Source: Macrothele yani
Lineage: Eukaryota; Arthropoda; Arachnida; Araneae; Macrothelidae
Assembly: GCA_039090855.1 (NCBI GenBank)
Contig: CM076995.1
Span: 118,804,270 to 118,868,269 of the forward strand
Reading direction: 5' to 3'
Length of the DNA: 64,000 nucleotides
The position numbers were made by a program, and so were the translations under genes. Positions 32,621-42,720 of this stretch are shown here, piece by piece (within the stretch, counting starts at the first letter, position 1; each line of letters starts with the position of its first letter). A model generated the notes under the pieces. It was given only the letters and a program-made list of their open reading frames with translations. It did no database searches and had not been told where the DNA came from.

Positions 32621-32799
32621 TATCAAGTACGAAATCTTCATATTCAGACTATCTGATATTCAATTGTTTTGTACTGATTTGTTTTTCATTCTGCGGTGTG
32701 CTGTATTGTTGCGTTCACATAACTTTTACGTTTTACTCGATATTTACAACCGTTGGCTCTAAACTATTTGCACAGTTTTCGCATTATTAGTAAAATATA

Positions 32800-33000
32800 T
32801 ATTTTTTTTATTGAAGGTATAACGACCTCCATAAACAGTCGCCCGTCCCTAATTGAGGGTCATTGGTTCCAGGGAAGGGAGAGAGAGTCAGTGCCGTAAG
32901 ACAAACACAACATCCATGCCTCACCGGGATTCGAACCCGGATCCCTTTCGGACGAATAATCAGTGGCCATCGCTTAGACCACTGCGCTACCGGGGCGGCA
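32800..33000 (-). mobile_element. tRNA-derived SINE, family B, copy 3
   Basis: Same head (GGTAGCGCAGTGGTCTAAGC and GGGTTCGAATCCCGG, reversed) and tail side (T8 on plus). About 20 bases are missing in the body compared with the copy at 8638 (ACCTCCATAAACAGTCGCCC). Target duplication not convincing (AAATA at best). Confidence 0.87.
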
Positions 33001-33502
33001 AATAATTCCAAAACGCTGAAGTGCAGTTTTTGAATGGTTATAATACTTTTCTATAACATTGGTACGAGAAAGTTCTTATAAGCTGCGTACTATTTGAGCG
33101 GAAGTGGGTAACTTTCGAACTTGAAGCGCCGTAATTTCAAGCCTCCCCCCCCCCCTAGAGAAGAAAAGTCTGCTCCGGCGATGGTTAACGGGTTACACAT
33201 TCACCTTAAAACAACCACTTCGCTTTCATTCCGGATGGGCGTTTGTTAATTCTGCAATTGCAGTTTAAAAATAAAAACACCTATGCGTCAAACACGAAAT
33301 GATAATGATAATTTTGAAGATGGGATCACACTATGCAAGTAACCATTTTCATGAAAAATTATCCATGTTTTGAATTGAACTTGTCTTTTTTTTTTTTTTT
33401 CAGTGAAAATTCCATACAGGCACATCGCGGGCCTTTTGTATGTACACTGGGTTTCTCAAAAGCAAATACATTATAAATCTGACACTACAAATATTGTGAA
33501 GT
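33001..33502. other. Spacer, no gene recognised
   Basis: Poly-C run near 33147 and T14 near 33387. No features. The last bases overlap the left RTE target duplication (33503-33513). Confidence 0.6.
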
Positions 33503-33722
33503 ATATATAATGTGGGATGTAAGGTCAGGTGATGCGTAACATCACAGCCTCTCCTTGACAAATGTCAACCCCGCCTTCTCGTGGTGCATCCTGTTCCCAC
33601 TAAAGGGGCTCTGACGACCGCCAATAGCGGTATAACTATACCATCGGGATCAGAGGAAATGCTATCCCACACTCACCAACCCGCTTGGCCAGCGTGGTGA
33701 GTTATGGCCAAACACCTCCAAA

Positions 33723-34553
33723 ATGACTCTACAACTTAAATCTTGGCCCTCAGTCTCCGGCAGCTGGAATGTACCTGGCCAAGGCAGCGGCCAGTGCGAC
33801 ATGAAGGCAGAGGGTGCTAAGAATCCCCGGAGGACCGGACTAGGCTGCCATTTGATGCTGACCTTGGCTACCAACAACGGACGCTCCCTATCTTCTGATT
33901 CAAGGCTTCTTGAATTGGAAGAGGAACTACAAAGGATCAAGTGGGACATCGTCGGGCTAAGTGAGGTAAGGAGAAAAGGAGAAGATCTCATTGAACTGAA
34001 AAGTGGACATCTCTTCTATTATCGTGGGACAGATACTGGTAGAACTAGTGGTGTTGGATTTATAATAAACAAGAAACTGAAGGATAAAGTGGTAGAAGTT
34101 GAAAGTTCCTCTGACAGAGCTGCACGACTCGTTATCCAACTATCGAGAAGATACCAGGCTCAGATTATTCAAACTTATGCACCCACCACAAGTCATCCTG
34201 AAGAAGAAATTGAAGAATTTTATGAGGAAATTCGTCATCTAAATAATAAAGGTAAGCAGCACTTGAATATAATTATGGGAGATTTCAATGCAAAAATAGG
34301 GCAACGGCAACAGAATGAAACTTCAGTAGGTAAATTCGGTCACGGCAACAGAAACCAGCGTGGAAATACTCTCGTTGAGTTTGCAGAGGCAGAAGGATTT
34401 TTCATCTTGAATTCCTTTTTCAAGAAAAAGCCACACAGGAAATGGACATGGAGACATCCAATTGGGACGACAAGTGAAATTGATTTTATTATGTGTAACA
34501 AAAAAATTCGTCATCGAAGACTGCAGTGTGCTGAACAAGTTCAACACAGGTAG
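33723..34553 (+). pseudogene. RTE endonuclease, copy 3
   Basis: A 276-codon frame starting MTLQLKSWPSVSGSWNVPG. AP-endonuclease motifs: LTLATNNGRSLSS, WDIVGLSEVRRKGED (catalytic Glu), RYQAQIIQTYAPTTS, IIMGDFNAKIGQRQQ (GDFN), then VGKFGHGNRNQRGNTLVEFA and RKWTWRHPIGTTSEIDFIMC. This is the best-preserved endonuclease in the window, running through the point where copy 1 is broken. It derails after FIMCNKK because of an extra A in a seven-A run (about 34499-34506), so the SDH motif is read in the next frame (34462-35532). Confidence 0.87.
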
Positions 34554-35532
34554 TGACCATAGATTGGTGCGATGTAAGATGCACCTCAACACTAAACTGG
34601 AACGTGGCAAGCTCATAAGACAAACAAAATGTATTGACATAACCAACCTTAAAAAACACCATAATACTTTCAAGTTGGAACTGAAGAACAGATTCTCTGC
34701 TTTAGAAGGCCTAACATCGGAAGAAGTGGATATTTCGGAAGTTAACAGAAAAGTAACCATAGCTCTTATGGAAACAGCAACAAAATTAGCTGGGTCTAAG
34801 AACAAGTTGCATGTAAACAAATTATCAGAAAAAACCAAAATGTTGATGCAAAAAAGAAGAGAGATGAGGACAACTAAAGAAGATGTGACTTCCAAAGTGG
34901 AATATATAGAGCTATGCAAGACAGCGCGAAAAAATATCACTGAAGACGTAAGGAAATTCAACTGTGAGCTAGTGAGGAAAGCAATTGAAAACAACCAAAG
35001 CCTAAAGATAGCAAAGGGACATCTCAGTAAGGGAAGAAAACAGATTATGGCTCTGAGAAAAGAAGATGGTTCTATAACAAGAAATAGAGGCGAAATTTTG
35101 ACAAGAGTGAAAGATTTCTACTCCAAATTATATGAAAGGGATGATACATGTACTCCAGACAACATGAAAGGTACCAGTACCAGAGTTCTTCCAGTCCTTC
35201 CAGCAGAAGTTGCACATGCAATCAAGAACATGAAGAGGGGAAAAGCTCCAGGAGAAGATGGAATTACTGTAGACATCATACAAGAAGCAAGTGGAGAAAT
35301 CGAAACAGTACTCGCCCAAATTTTCACTCGATGCCTTAATGAAGGGAAAATTCCTGAGGATTGGAACAATGCTACAATGATCCTGCTACATAAAAAAGGT
35401 GACATTGAGGATCTCAGGAACTACAGACCTATCAGCCTCCTATCAGTGGTTTATAAAATCTTCACTAAAGTTCTTTCACACCGCTTGAAGGTAACACTGG
35501 ACATGGCTTCAGGAGTGGCTACAGCACAATAG
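34462..35532 (+). pseudogene. RTE endonuclease C-term, linker and RT fingers, copy 3
   Basis: A 356-codon frame that overlaps the endonuclease frame. It contains FVIEDCSVLNKFNTGSDHRL (SDH active-site motif). A Lys/Glu-rich linker predicted to be largely helical follows. Next are the RT start with GKAPGEDGITVDIIQEAS and [20 protein letters not shown], and [17 protein letters not shown]. It ends at LDMASGVATAQ because about 22 bp encoding PREQAGF are deleted. Confidence 0.86.
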
Positions 35533-35567
35533 ATCATATCCACGTACTGAGAGAACTAATTGAAAGA

Positions 35568-36494
35568 GTGAGGGAATATGAACTTCCATTGTGCATGGCT
35601 TTTATCGATTATGAAAAAGCCTTTGATTCGGTGAAACCATCAGCAGTTACCACGGCTCTGAAATCCTGCGGTATTGAAGATGCATACATTAATATTATTA
35701 ATAACATCTATGAAAATGCAAGTGCAAAGATTCGGCTGTTTGAAAATACAACACACATAAAAATTGGAAAGGGAGTGAGACAAGGTGACACCATATCTCC
35801 GAAGCTCTTTAATGCCACATTGGAAAATGTCTTTCAATCACTGAACTGGGAAAACAAAGGGATAAAGATTAATGGAGATTATCTAACCCACCTTCGTTTT
35901 GCTGATGACGTAGTCATTTTTGCAACTACCCCATCAGAGCTGCAGAGTATGATCCAGGAACTTGCTGACAAGAGTAAAGAAGTGGGATTAAAAATGAACT
36001 TTCAGAAGACAAAAGTGATGTTCAATGCTTTTACAAGAAATGAAGATTTATCGATTGATGGAGAAAAACTGGAGATAACAGATACGTATGTTTATCTTGG
36101 ACAGCAGATATCAAGTGAGGGTCACATTGATGAAGAAATTAATCGGCTTACAAAACTTGCCTGGAGAGCTTTTGGAAGAAACAGCATAATTTTCAACAGC
36201 AATATGCCATTATGTCTTAAAAGTAAAGTGTTTGATCAATGCATCCTTCCAGTGCTTACGTATGGTGCAGAGACGTGGACCTTAACTAAAAGAGACATAC
36301 AAAGGCTGCAGACAACTCAAAGTAGCATGGAGAGGTGCATGCTTGGTATAACCAGGAGAGATAAGAAGAGGAACTCGTGGATCCGAAAAATGACGAGAGT
36401 GGAAGACATCATGATCAGAGTTAAATCCCTGAAATGGCAATGGGCTGGACATACTGCCAGAAGGACAGACCATAGATGGACAGCCGAAATTTAA
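35568..36494 (+). pseudogene. RTE reverse transcriptase palm and C-terminus, copy 3
   Basis: A 308-codon frame with [32 protein letters not shown], an intact [26 protein letters not shown] and [12 protein letters not shown]. These are followed by SMERCMLGITRRDKKRNSWI and WAGHTARRTDHRWTAEI, ending at a TAA caused by a T-to-A change (copies 1 and 2 continue ILDWIPRDRK). The rest of the C-terminus is still readable to VQQWIDNG at about 36661. All RT catalytic residues are present, yet the protein is split from its N-terminus. Confidence 0.88.
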
Positions 36495-36684
36495 GATTGG
36501 ATTCCAAGGGACAGGAAAAGACCCAGAAAAAGACCACATGGGAGATGGGTGGATGAAATTCGTAAATATGCGGGAGTGACATGGAGGAGACTGGCACAAG
36601 ACAGACCGTTGTGGAGGAAACTTGGGGAGATCTTCGTCCAGCAGTGGATTGATAATGGTTGACGATGATGATGATATATAATGT

Positions 36685-37127
36685 AGAATTGAAGAAACAA
36701 ACGTTTAATCACAATTAATTTTATTTTTCTTGTCGACCACGGTTTCGTTGCACCCTGGCGCAGCTTCCTTAAGACGAATGGAACGTAAATATTAACGTGC
36801 TGTAAAGTACTACGCAACATGGCGTAGATGACATACTACTGAGGTGACGCATAAGTCAAATCGGCAAGTTGCAGCGATGAGCCTTGCTGGCGTAGTTCAG
36901 TTGGAAGAATAGCTGCCTACGGAGTAGGAAGACGTGGTTTCGAAACATCACCGGCAAAAAGGTTTTACGCCATAGTGCCATTGAAGATGTGCAAATATTT
37001 AATATTTATGAATATTTACGCACCATTCGTCCTGAGGAAGCTGGGCCAAAGCCCTGCGAAACAGTGATCGACATGAAAAATAAAATTAATAGTGATTAAA
37101 CATTGATTTTCTTTCAATCTTGTAAAA
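36685..37127. mobile_element. Inverted-repeat element with PLE-like ends and tRNA-like core
   Basis: The arms, about 36686-36783 and 37023-37125, are inverted copies of roughly 100 bp (AACGTTTAATCAC, AATTTTATTTTTC, TGTCGA, CGCAGCTTCC). The right arm carries CCTGAGGAAGCTGGGCCAAAG then CCCTGCGAAACAG, the same layout as the PLE terminal hammerhead-like motifs. The 240-bp centre holds a tRNA-like stretch (36889-36955) with TGGCGTAGTTCAGTTGG and GTGGTTTCGAAACATC. No protein. It may be a non-autonomous PLE derivative or a MITE that captured a SINE. Confidence 0.65.
37032..37061 (+). ncRNA. Hammerhead-like motif in inverted-repeat element
   Basis: CTGAGGA matches the CUGANGA core exactly; it is followed by one extra A, a stem GC-T-GGGC with loop CAAA and GCCC-T-GC, then GAAA (37058-37061). 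The best match to the hammerhead core among the copies here. The other arm has a degraded mirror copy at 36743-36773. Confidence 0.45.
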
Positions 37128-37890
37128 GGAAATTACTTTTACTTATCTCTTGCTAAATCCCTGAAAAATCAATACTTTAATCACAGGATAGTAAAAATTT
37201 ATGTACAATTTGCAGTGGTATCACAAAGATTAAAAAACCTCTTAAATAACAATTAAAAAATAAGTTGTCCTAATGTTGTACGTCGAGAAGAGAAGAGGAG
37301 GCCATGACACTTAATTAAGTAACGTCACACTTTCCATCAGCTCCAGTCATAATATGCATTATAAAATTTCTTTTTCAAAGTAAACAGCGGTTACTGTGAG
37401 ATATCTTAATATTGCTGAATTATGTTTTTTATTGAATTAAAACTCATCGCAAGGAAAAGGCTATGTTAACCTTATCTTTCAAATGTGCTTTGACTTCCAA
37501 TAAACAATAACTGAACAACATAGATACATCTCACATTAACCACTAATTCTTTGAAAAATAATTTTTAAATACATTTCTTTGAAAAATAATTTCTAAATAC
37601 ATATAACTGGACTTGACGGAAAGTATGGCATCAAGCAGGGGGATCCAGCTTGGGGTGCGCAGTATCAGACGCGGTTATTTTGAAACCGCGGAATGAAGTA
37701 GGCATGAACGCTCGGTCTTTCGACTTCCTGCATCACTGTTTGATTACAATTGGTGTGCTGGAGTTTTTGCCATTAACGCAATTGATTCGCAACGGCTTAA
37801 AGTTTGTATCTTATAGTTTGATGTTTATGTTCTGTTTATTTTGATATGTATTTATCACTGAAATTCATTGTTTCTGTATTTAGTAAGAAA
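37128..37890. other. Spacer, no gene recognised
   Basis: Non-coding, with a 30-bp near-duplication (TTTGAAAAATAATTT then TCTAAATACAT) around 37550-37605 and a small hairpin CGCGGTT...AACCGCG at 37663-37690. No known motif. Confidence 0.5.
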
Positions 37891-37897
37891 CGCAACA

Positions 37898-38294
37898 ATG
37901 CCGGGTTGTGCAGTGGCCTGTTGTACTACGTACAATAGGAAAACCAAGAATACTGACATTACGTACTATTTTAAGTGTAATTGGTGTACAGTTCTTGTTA
38001 TTAATTATGTACCATGTATTTCCCAAGGATTTGTCACTACAAAAATTGTGGATTCAAAAGTGCAAACGTCAGGATTCCTTCAAAGTTTCTATGCAACCAA
38101 CATTTCACACATGTGACTACCAGCATTGCTTAAAGGCAGAGTTACTTGGGGTGACTAGCAGAAAAGTGTTGAAGCTTGATGCTGTACTTACAGTAAACCT
38201 TCCCACAAGCAATGATACTAGTACTAATAGGGTAAGTACGAGAGCCAGTATTGACATTTCAGGAGTCATGGTACGCACTCATGATCGTCAGTAA
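37898..38294 (+). pseudogene. THAP-domain protein remnant
   Basis: Starts MPGCAVACCTTYNRKTKNTD, the classic THAP N-terminus with a Cys pair. The expected continuation (ITYHVFPKDLSLQKLW) is reached only by skipping about 46 bases between two GTAC words (37963-37966 and 38009-38012). Downstream, in the shifted frame, it reads KLWIQKCKRQDSFK, CLKAELLGVTSRKVLKLDAV and LTVNLPTSND, as in THAP proteins. The usual CSxHF segment is eroded (FHTCDYQHC). It is either a dead gene or a THAP transposon fragment. The 46-bp block is not a GT-AG intron. Confidence 0.65.
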
Positions 38295-39240
38295 GGCTCA
38301 TCAGCGCAGGAATGTCCGAAATCCACGTTGCAAGATCGAACATAAAATGACTAATATTGGGTATGGTCCCCTCCATGGGCGGATTGGGTAAACTTACCAG
38401 GTCGGGAATTTCAGTCTTGTGGTCCAGTACGGAAACACACGTATCCACAGGGGAACAGGCTCATAAATTCCGCCCATGAAAAACATTCTGTTAGATCCTC
38501 GATGAAAGAGAACTGTTGAAATATGCATTGTAAAAATAATTCAGACCTGAACAAATTTTGACAATTTAACAGTGAAAGAATTTTGAAAATGCACTCATGA
38601 TTTGACGTAGCATATCAAACCATGCGCAAAACGTGGTGTTGTACCAGATAATTATATTTATTTGGTCATTGATCGTCTTTTGCGCAACGGTATTCGTCCC
38701 ACCTCCTGAATAGACACCTTTTTTTTTAAGTCTGCTTATTATTTTGACCCATGAACAACCATTCTGAACCGTGAACCAATACCGGTTCAGAATCTTCGTT
38801 TCCTTAAAGATAAATGTGAGTGAGACACGGATTTTGGAACATCTCTGCCGGAGAATCGCTTTGTGCCCTATGTCAGTACTCAGTACGTATATAAGTGTGT
38901 GTGGGGTGGGGTGATGGACCGTCAAAATTGTTACTAGGTCCTCTGTAAAGATTACAAAACGAGGGTAGGGACTAACGATATCCCTTTGATTCAAAGTCCA
39001 ACGAGCTACGCTTAACCGTAGTTAGCTTAATGTATTTGTAGCAGCGTGTTTGATCTGGCGGCAAATTTTTCACTGGAGTAGAGATAATTTTGCTTTCTCA
39101 TTTTAGATCAAACGCCCAGCATATATATACAGATAGAATGAATAGCCATTTTTTTTAAGACAATCACGTTTTAGATAGATAATATAAAGTTCAAATCCAG
39201 TTACGGATTCTTTCATAAGTACCAAAAATATTATTCATTT
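38295..39240. other. Spacer, no gene recognised
   Basis: A 142-codon minus-strand frame at 38566-38994 is the largest; no family recognised and it has no supportive context. A TATATATACAGATAGA region lies near 39120. Confidence 0.45.
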
Positions 39241-39243
39241 TTT

Positions 39244-40409
39244 CTAAACAATCCAGACAAAGTAGATATGAGAAATAGAGGGCCATTTCTCTAGTGGTCC
39301 ACCGGGAAATGTTCCGGTGTTCCGGTGGGCCAATCCGCCCCTGGTCCCTCTCACAGTCATACAGCTCTCACAGTGCGACGTCATACTGGAAACGAGGCAG
39401 TTGATGAGTCCCTGTGGCAGTCGGTCCCACTCCTGCATCAACGCAGTTTTCAGCTCCTGGATGGTTCTCAGAGGAGGATGGTGAGCTGCAATCGCCCTCT
39501 CAAGAGCGTGCCCGACATGTTGGATAGGGTTTAGGTCTGGCGATCTGGCTGGCCAATCCATCCCGCGAATATCCTCACTTTCAAGATAATCGTCGACCAG
39601 GTGAGCCCTATTTGGACGAGCGTTGTCGTCCATAAAAAGGAACAGAGGGCCGACTGAGCCCCTGACAAGTCGAACATAGGGCTGTAAGATCTCACTATCC
39701 CTATACCTCTCAGCAGTCAGGGAGCCTCTGCCAAACACATGGAGAGGTGTGCGGCCGTCCAACATGATGCCTGCCCAGACCATGACACTTCCGCTGCCAT
39801 AACGGTCCCTTTCTCGGATGTTGGAGGAAAGGTATCGGGTCCCAGGTTCTCTCCAGATGAAGGTACGTCGAGAATCAGTGTCCAGGCTGAATCGCGACTC
39901 GTCTGTGAAGAGAACGTTACTCCACTGAAGTCTGGTCCAAGGCTGATGTTGTCTGTACCATGCTAAATGCGCTCTCTTGTGTACTGAAGTGAGCGGGACG
40001 CAAACAGCGGGTCTTCTGGCAAAAGCCCTCTCTCATGAAGCCTTCGGGAAACAGTAACCCTTGAAACTCGGGTTCCAGTGGCGGCATGTAGCTCACCAGA
40101 TAGCTGTGCAGCTGTAGCACTCCTGTGGCGCATCGCTGAAAGTGCCAAATAACGATCTTCATTGGCCATCGTGGCTCTTGGACGACCTTGCCCAGGCCTT
40201 CTCGATATGGATCCTGTGTCCTTAAACTGATTCCACAAGTTGCAGACGACACTGGGCGTTACATTGAGCTCTGTAGCAACCTGCACTTGCGATTGCCCTG
40301 CCTCCAATCTACCGACGATTCTCCACCTCATTCCGTCATCAATACGTTCGTGGCAACTCATTTTACCTGATTGCTTATGAAATTGAACCAACTCCTGCAA
40401 GAAATACAA
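39244..40409 (-). pseudogene. Tc1-like transposase, DD34Q mutant
   Basis: The N-terminal part, 39963-40409, reads MSCHERIDDGMRWRIVGRLE (first frame codons upstream are UTR), VATELNVTPSVVCNLWNQF (helix-turn-helix), GSISRRPGQGRPRATM (GRPR hook) and ATGTRVSRVTVSRRLHERG (second HTH). The C-terminal part, 39244-39783, has MVWAGIMLDGRTPLHVFGRG, LFLFMDDNARPNRAH (second catalytic Asp) and MDWPARSPDLNPIQHV. The residue 34 positions after the Asp should be Glu (NPIEHV) and is Gln. The middle, with the first Asp (about 39784-39962), lies in another frame. The copy is therefore broken by frameshift and by an active-site change. Confidence 0.88.
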
Positions 40410-40630
40410 CGAATGTCAACGAGGAGTACGAGCGAACTAATCGCGGAAAAAGCCACGTGTGCTTTTCATGCCCTCTGCTGTCACAGCTCAGCCCACACGC
40501 ACGTGTACGCTTACGTATTCGACACTGCACATTTGCATTCTTATTCGGCTGCACAATTTGTACCTTTGGTTCCGTAGTTTTTGTGAAAATCGACAAAATG
40601 TGCAAATTCTCTTAATTTTGAACACCAGTG
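39244..40630 (-). mobile_element. Tc1-like transposon, spider-type
   Basis: The right end is TTAATTTTGAACACCAGTG followed by TA (40631-40632), a plausible Tc1 terminus, but I could not find the matching left TIR, so the left side may be truncated near 39244. The transposase is on the minus strand. The MSCHERIDDGMRWRIVGRLE type start is one I recall from many spider genome annotations. It ends only about 20 bp from the next Tc1 element. Confidence 0.8.
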
Positions 40631-40799
40631 TATATATATTTCATATATAAACTGGCGGAAAGTGAAAAATTGCAGCTGCATCCATGAGATTTATGTCGTA
40701 GCAACAATTTGTCAAGAAAGGAAAGTGATCACACGTGTGAAGTGATCCAATGTTTTATTTTACCTTTCAATGGGTATTGCAGTGTACAGAAGACACATT

Positions 40800-42000
40800 T
40801 TAATAAGGTATTGCACCTCCTCTAGCAGCAATACAAGCTTCCAATCCGGCATGCAATCGGTCGTTCAAATGCTGGATATCAGTCTGGAGGATAGCATTCC
40901 ATGCGCTTTCAACTTGGACGCGTAATTCAGAGACGGTCGCAGCCTGCCGGGTTCGGCGGAAGAGTCTTTGCCCGTTCCAGTACCAGACATACTCGATTAC
41001 AGACAACTCCAGAGAGCTTTCTGGACAAGCGAGTTGATGCACAGCCGGAAGAGCATGTTGAGTTGCCCGGGCGTAGTGTGAGCGGGCGTTATCCTACTGG
41101 AAAATCGCATTTGGGATTGCACTCAAAAATGGCAGGACGACCGATTGCACGATGTCGCTGACGTACGTACTGCTATTCAGTGTACCCATTACAAACACCT
41201 GACTCGTACGAGAGTGATAGTTAACCGCTCCCCACAGCATGATGCCCGGCGTGGGGCCCTGTGTGTTGTTGGCGGATCCACGATGGCAAAAGCCGCTCAC
41301 TTTGTCGCCTTCGGATACGTACACGACCGTCAGACGCTCCCTAGAAGAATCGGCTTTCATCACTGAAGACAACAGAATGCCATTCTTCTTCCCTCCAATG
41401 AACACGTTCTTGATACCCCCGCAAACGTGCTCGACGGTGAACGGCACGCGCGCCCGTAGTCCTGCTCCCAACAAACGATTCCGTATCGTTCTGGTAGACA
41501 CCCTTGGTACGACAGAAGATCGAATTGTGACGATCCTCCCGTGTGTACGTAACTCTGTGTTGTCAGGAACCACGTCTGCGAGTATGCGAATGCTCGTCTG
41601 ACCTCTGACGCCACCATCTCACCACGGCCGATACCTCTCGTCCCACTCGGTCCGCAATTTGACGGAAGCACCAACCCGCTTCCCGCTGACCCACTATAGG
41701 ACCTCGTTCGAACTCCGATAACTGAACAAATTGACGGAAGCACCAACCTGCTTCCCGCTGACCCACTATAGGACCTCGTTCGAACTCCGATAACTGAACA
41801 ATCTGACGGAAGCACGAACCTGCTTCCCGCTGACCCACTGAGCGGAAGACGCAAACAGTTCTCGCTGACCCACTATAGGACCTCGCTCGAACTCCGATAA
41901 CTGAACAATCTGACGGAATCACCAACCTGCTTCCCGCTGACCCACTATAGGACCTCGTTCGAACTCCGATAACTGAACAAATGTTGCGTTGTCCAGGCAT
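40800..42000 (-). pseudogene. Tc1-like transposase with expanded HTH region
   Basis: From the 5' side (42000): FVQLSEFERGPIVGQREAGW then CFRQ, repeated several times, then IADRVGREVSAVVRWWRQRS and HTRRRGS (first HTH and linker). Next are RIVTIRSSVVPRVSTRTIRN and RLLGAGLRARVPF (second HTH, 41094-41573), GIMLWGAVNYHSRTSQVF, then an in-frame TAG just before DNARSH (FQ-stop-DNA, about 41095). The C-terminus at 40800-41042 reads LSVIEYVWYWNGQRLF, with the catalytic Glu, and GLEACIAARGGAIPY. Frame changes, the TAG and the repeat expansion make it non-functional. Normal relatives have one copy of the LSEFERG segment. Confidence 0.85.
41661..41983 (-). repeat. 72-bp (24-codon) tandem repeat inside the transposase
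   Basis: The marker GACGGAAG and its variants recur at 41661, 41733, 41805, 41840 (after a 35-bp partial unit) and 41912, so full units are exactly 72 bp. Each unit encodes one FVQLSEFERGPIVGQREAGW-CFRQ segment, the first helices of the HTH. The units are nearly identical. Confidence 0.93.
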
Positions 42001-42041
42001 GGTAGCTTCTTTAACACGATACCAGACGAATGACTTCGTTC

Positions 42042-42354
42042 AGATCAGACCATACGTAGATGATTTTAGGAAGGGAGTGTCTGACCCCAGGTTTTAAACA
42101 ACCCTTAGAAATAGGAAGCTAGGAGATTTGGGCTAGAGTGCCCGATAGGAAAGTGACACGGAAACGAGGTAGAAAGGGGGAAGAAGACGCACTTATTTAT
42201 TACCGGGGAGCCAGTACCCGGGACCGACGGCTTAACGTGCCAATCCGACGCACGGCGGATATTTAGTGGTTCGAGCGTTCGTACATGCCTGGGATCGAAC
42301 TCGGGGTCTTCCCCGTGGCAGTCACGAACGTTGACCACTAGGCCACCCGCGGCC
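42042..42354 (-). mobile_element. tRNA-derived SINE, family A, copy 3
   Basis: Minus-strand copy with A box GGTGGCCTAGTGGTCAACG and B box GTTCGATCCCAGGC. Perfect 15-bp target duplication CGAATGACTTCGTTC at 42027-42041 and 42355-42369. It inserted in the 5' non-coding part of the Tc1 element. Confidence 0.93.
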
Positions 42355-42654
42355 CGAATGACTTCGTTCTGCACGCCCTTGTCCTTAAATACGCGCTGCG
42401 TAGATTTGCATGTTGTCGTTCGCAGCGACGGCATTATTTCATCCACTAACATTCCAACTTGGATCACAGTTTCGGCTGCCCTTAACAATTAACGTGTTAT
42501 AATAAGACGTTCCTACCGGCATTCCTTCTGGGTGTTCTTTTTTCACTTTCCGGCAGTGTATTTACAGTATATATAGGAATATTTTTCAAGATGTCATTTT
42601 TTAAGTATTCCATACAGCTTATAACGAAGTAAATTTCTCCGTCATTTCTGTCCA

Positions 42655-42720
42655 CGCCAGGATTCGAATCCCCTCACTCCGGAATAAGTCACTCTACCAA
42701 TTGAGCTACGCGGACGTTTT
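42655..42720 (-). other. tRNA-like sequence, arginine-CCG-like
   Basis: On the minus strand GTCCGCGTAGCTCAATTGG starts a 66-base tRNA-like unit. It has a seven-pair acceptor stem (GTCCGCG with CGTGGAC), a GCTC/GAGT D stem, TTCCGGA in anticodon-loop position and a GATTCGAATCC B box. The anticodon and T stems do not pair properly, so this is a pseudo-tRNA or SINE head rather than a working tRNA gene. A cousin lies at 62856. Confidence 0.55.

Larger units (their letters stand above)
30101..32647 (+). mobile_element. Penelope-like element (PLE1) with inverted terminal repeats
   Basis: A 2.5-kb element bounded by a perfect 14-bp target duplication, ACTATCTGATATTC, at 30087-30100 and 32648-32661. 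The outer arms, about 30101-30491 and 32227-32620, are inverted repeats of each other. A second, shorter copy of the terminal motif in the same orientation as the left arm lies at 30500-30595. The right side has an extra 25-30 bp beyond the arm. Between the arms is a Penelope-type RT with a GIY-YIG remnant. Known PLEs have such pseudo-LTRs in direct or inverted arrangements. Confidence 0.92.
33514..36673 (+). mobile_element. RTE LINE, copy 3, full length
   Basis: Target duplication ATATATAATGT (11 bp, perfect) at 33503-33513 and 36674-36684. The 5' end GGGATGTAAGGTCAGGTGATG matches copy 1. The 3' end is VQQWIDNG coding followed by GACGATGATGATG. The coding unit is broken by an extra A near 34503, a deletion of about 22 bp near 35509, and a premature TAA at 36492-36494. 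None of these three lesions is shared with copy 1, so a common intact parent is implied. Confidence 0.93.
40650..42558 (-). mobile_element. Tc1-like transposon with SINE inside
   Basis: TA-flanked, with TIRs AACTGGCGGAAAGTGAAAAA (left) and, reversed, CACTGCCGGAAAGTGAAAAA (right). 1909 bp including a 313-bp family A SINE plus its duplication, so about 1.58 kb originally. The minus-strand transposase has an unusual internal tandem expansion. A different Tc1 subfamily from its neighbour at 39.2-40.6 kb. Confidence 0.88.

Noticed and set aside
37963..38012. Small intron in the THAP frame
   Set aside because: The block lacks GT-AG boundaries and is flanked by GTAC words, better explained as an insertion.
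38566..38994. 142-codon minus-strand frame as a gene
   Set aside because: No domain recognised, and the surrounding DNA looks non-coding.
42655..42720. A functional tRNA gene
   Set aside because: Acceptor and D stems pair, but the anticodon and T stems do not; kept only as tRNA-like.
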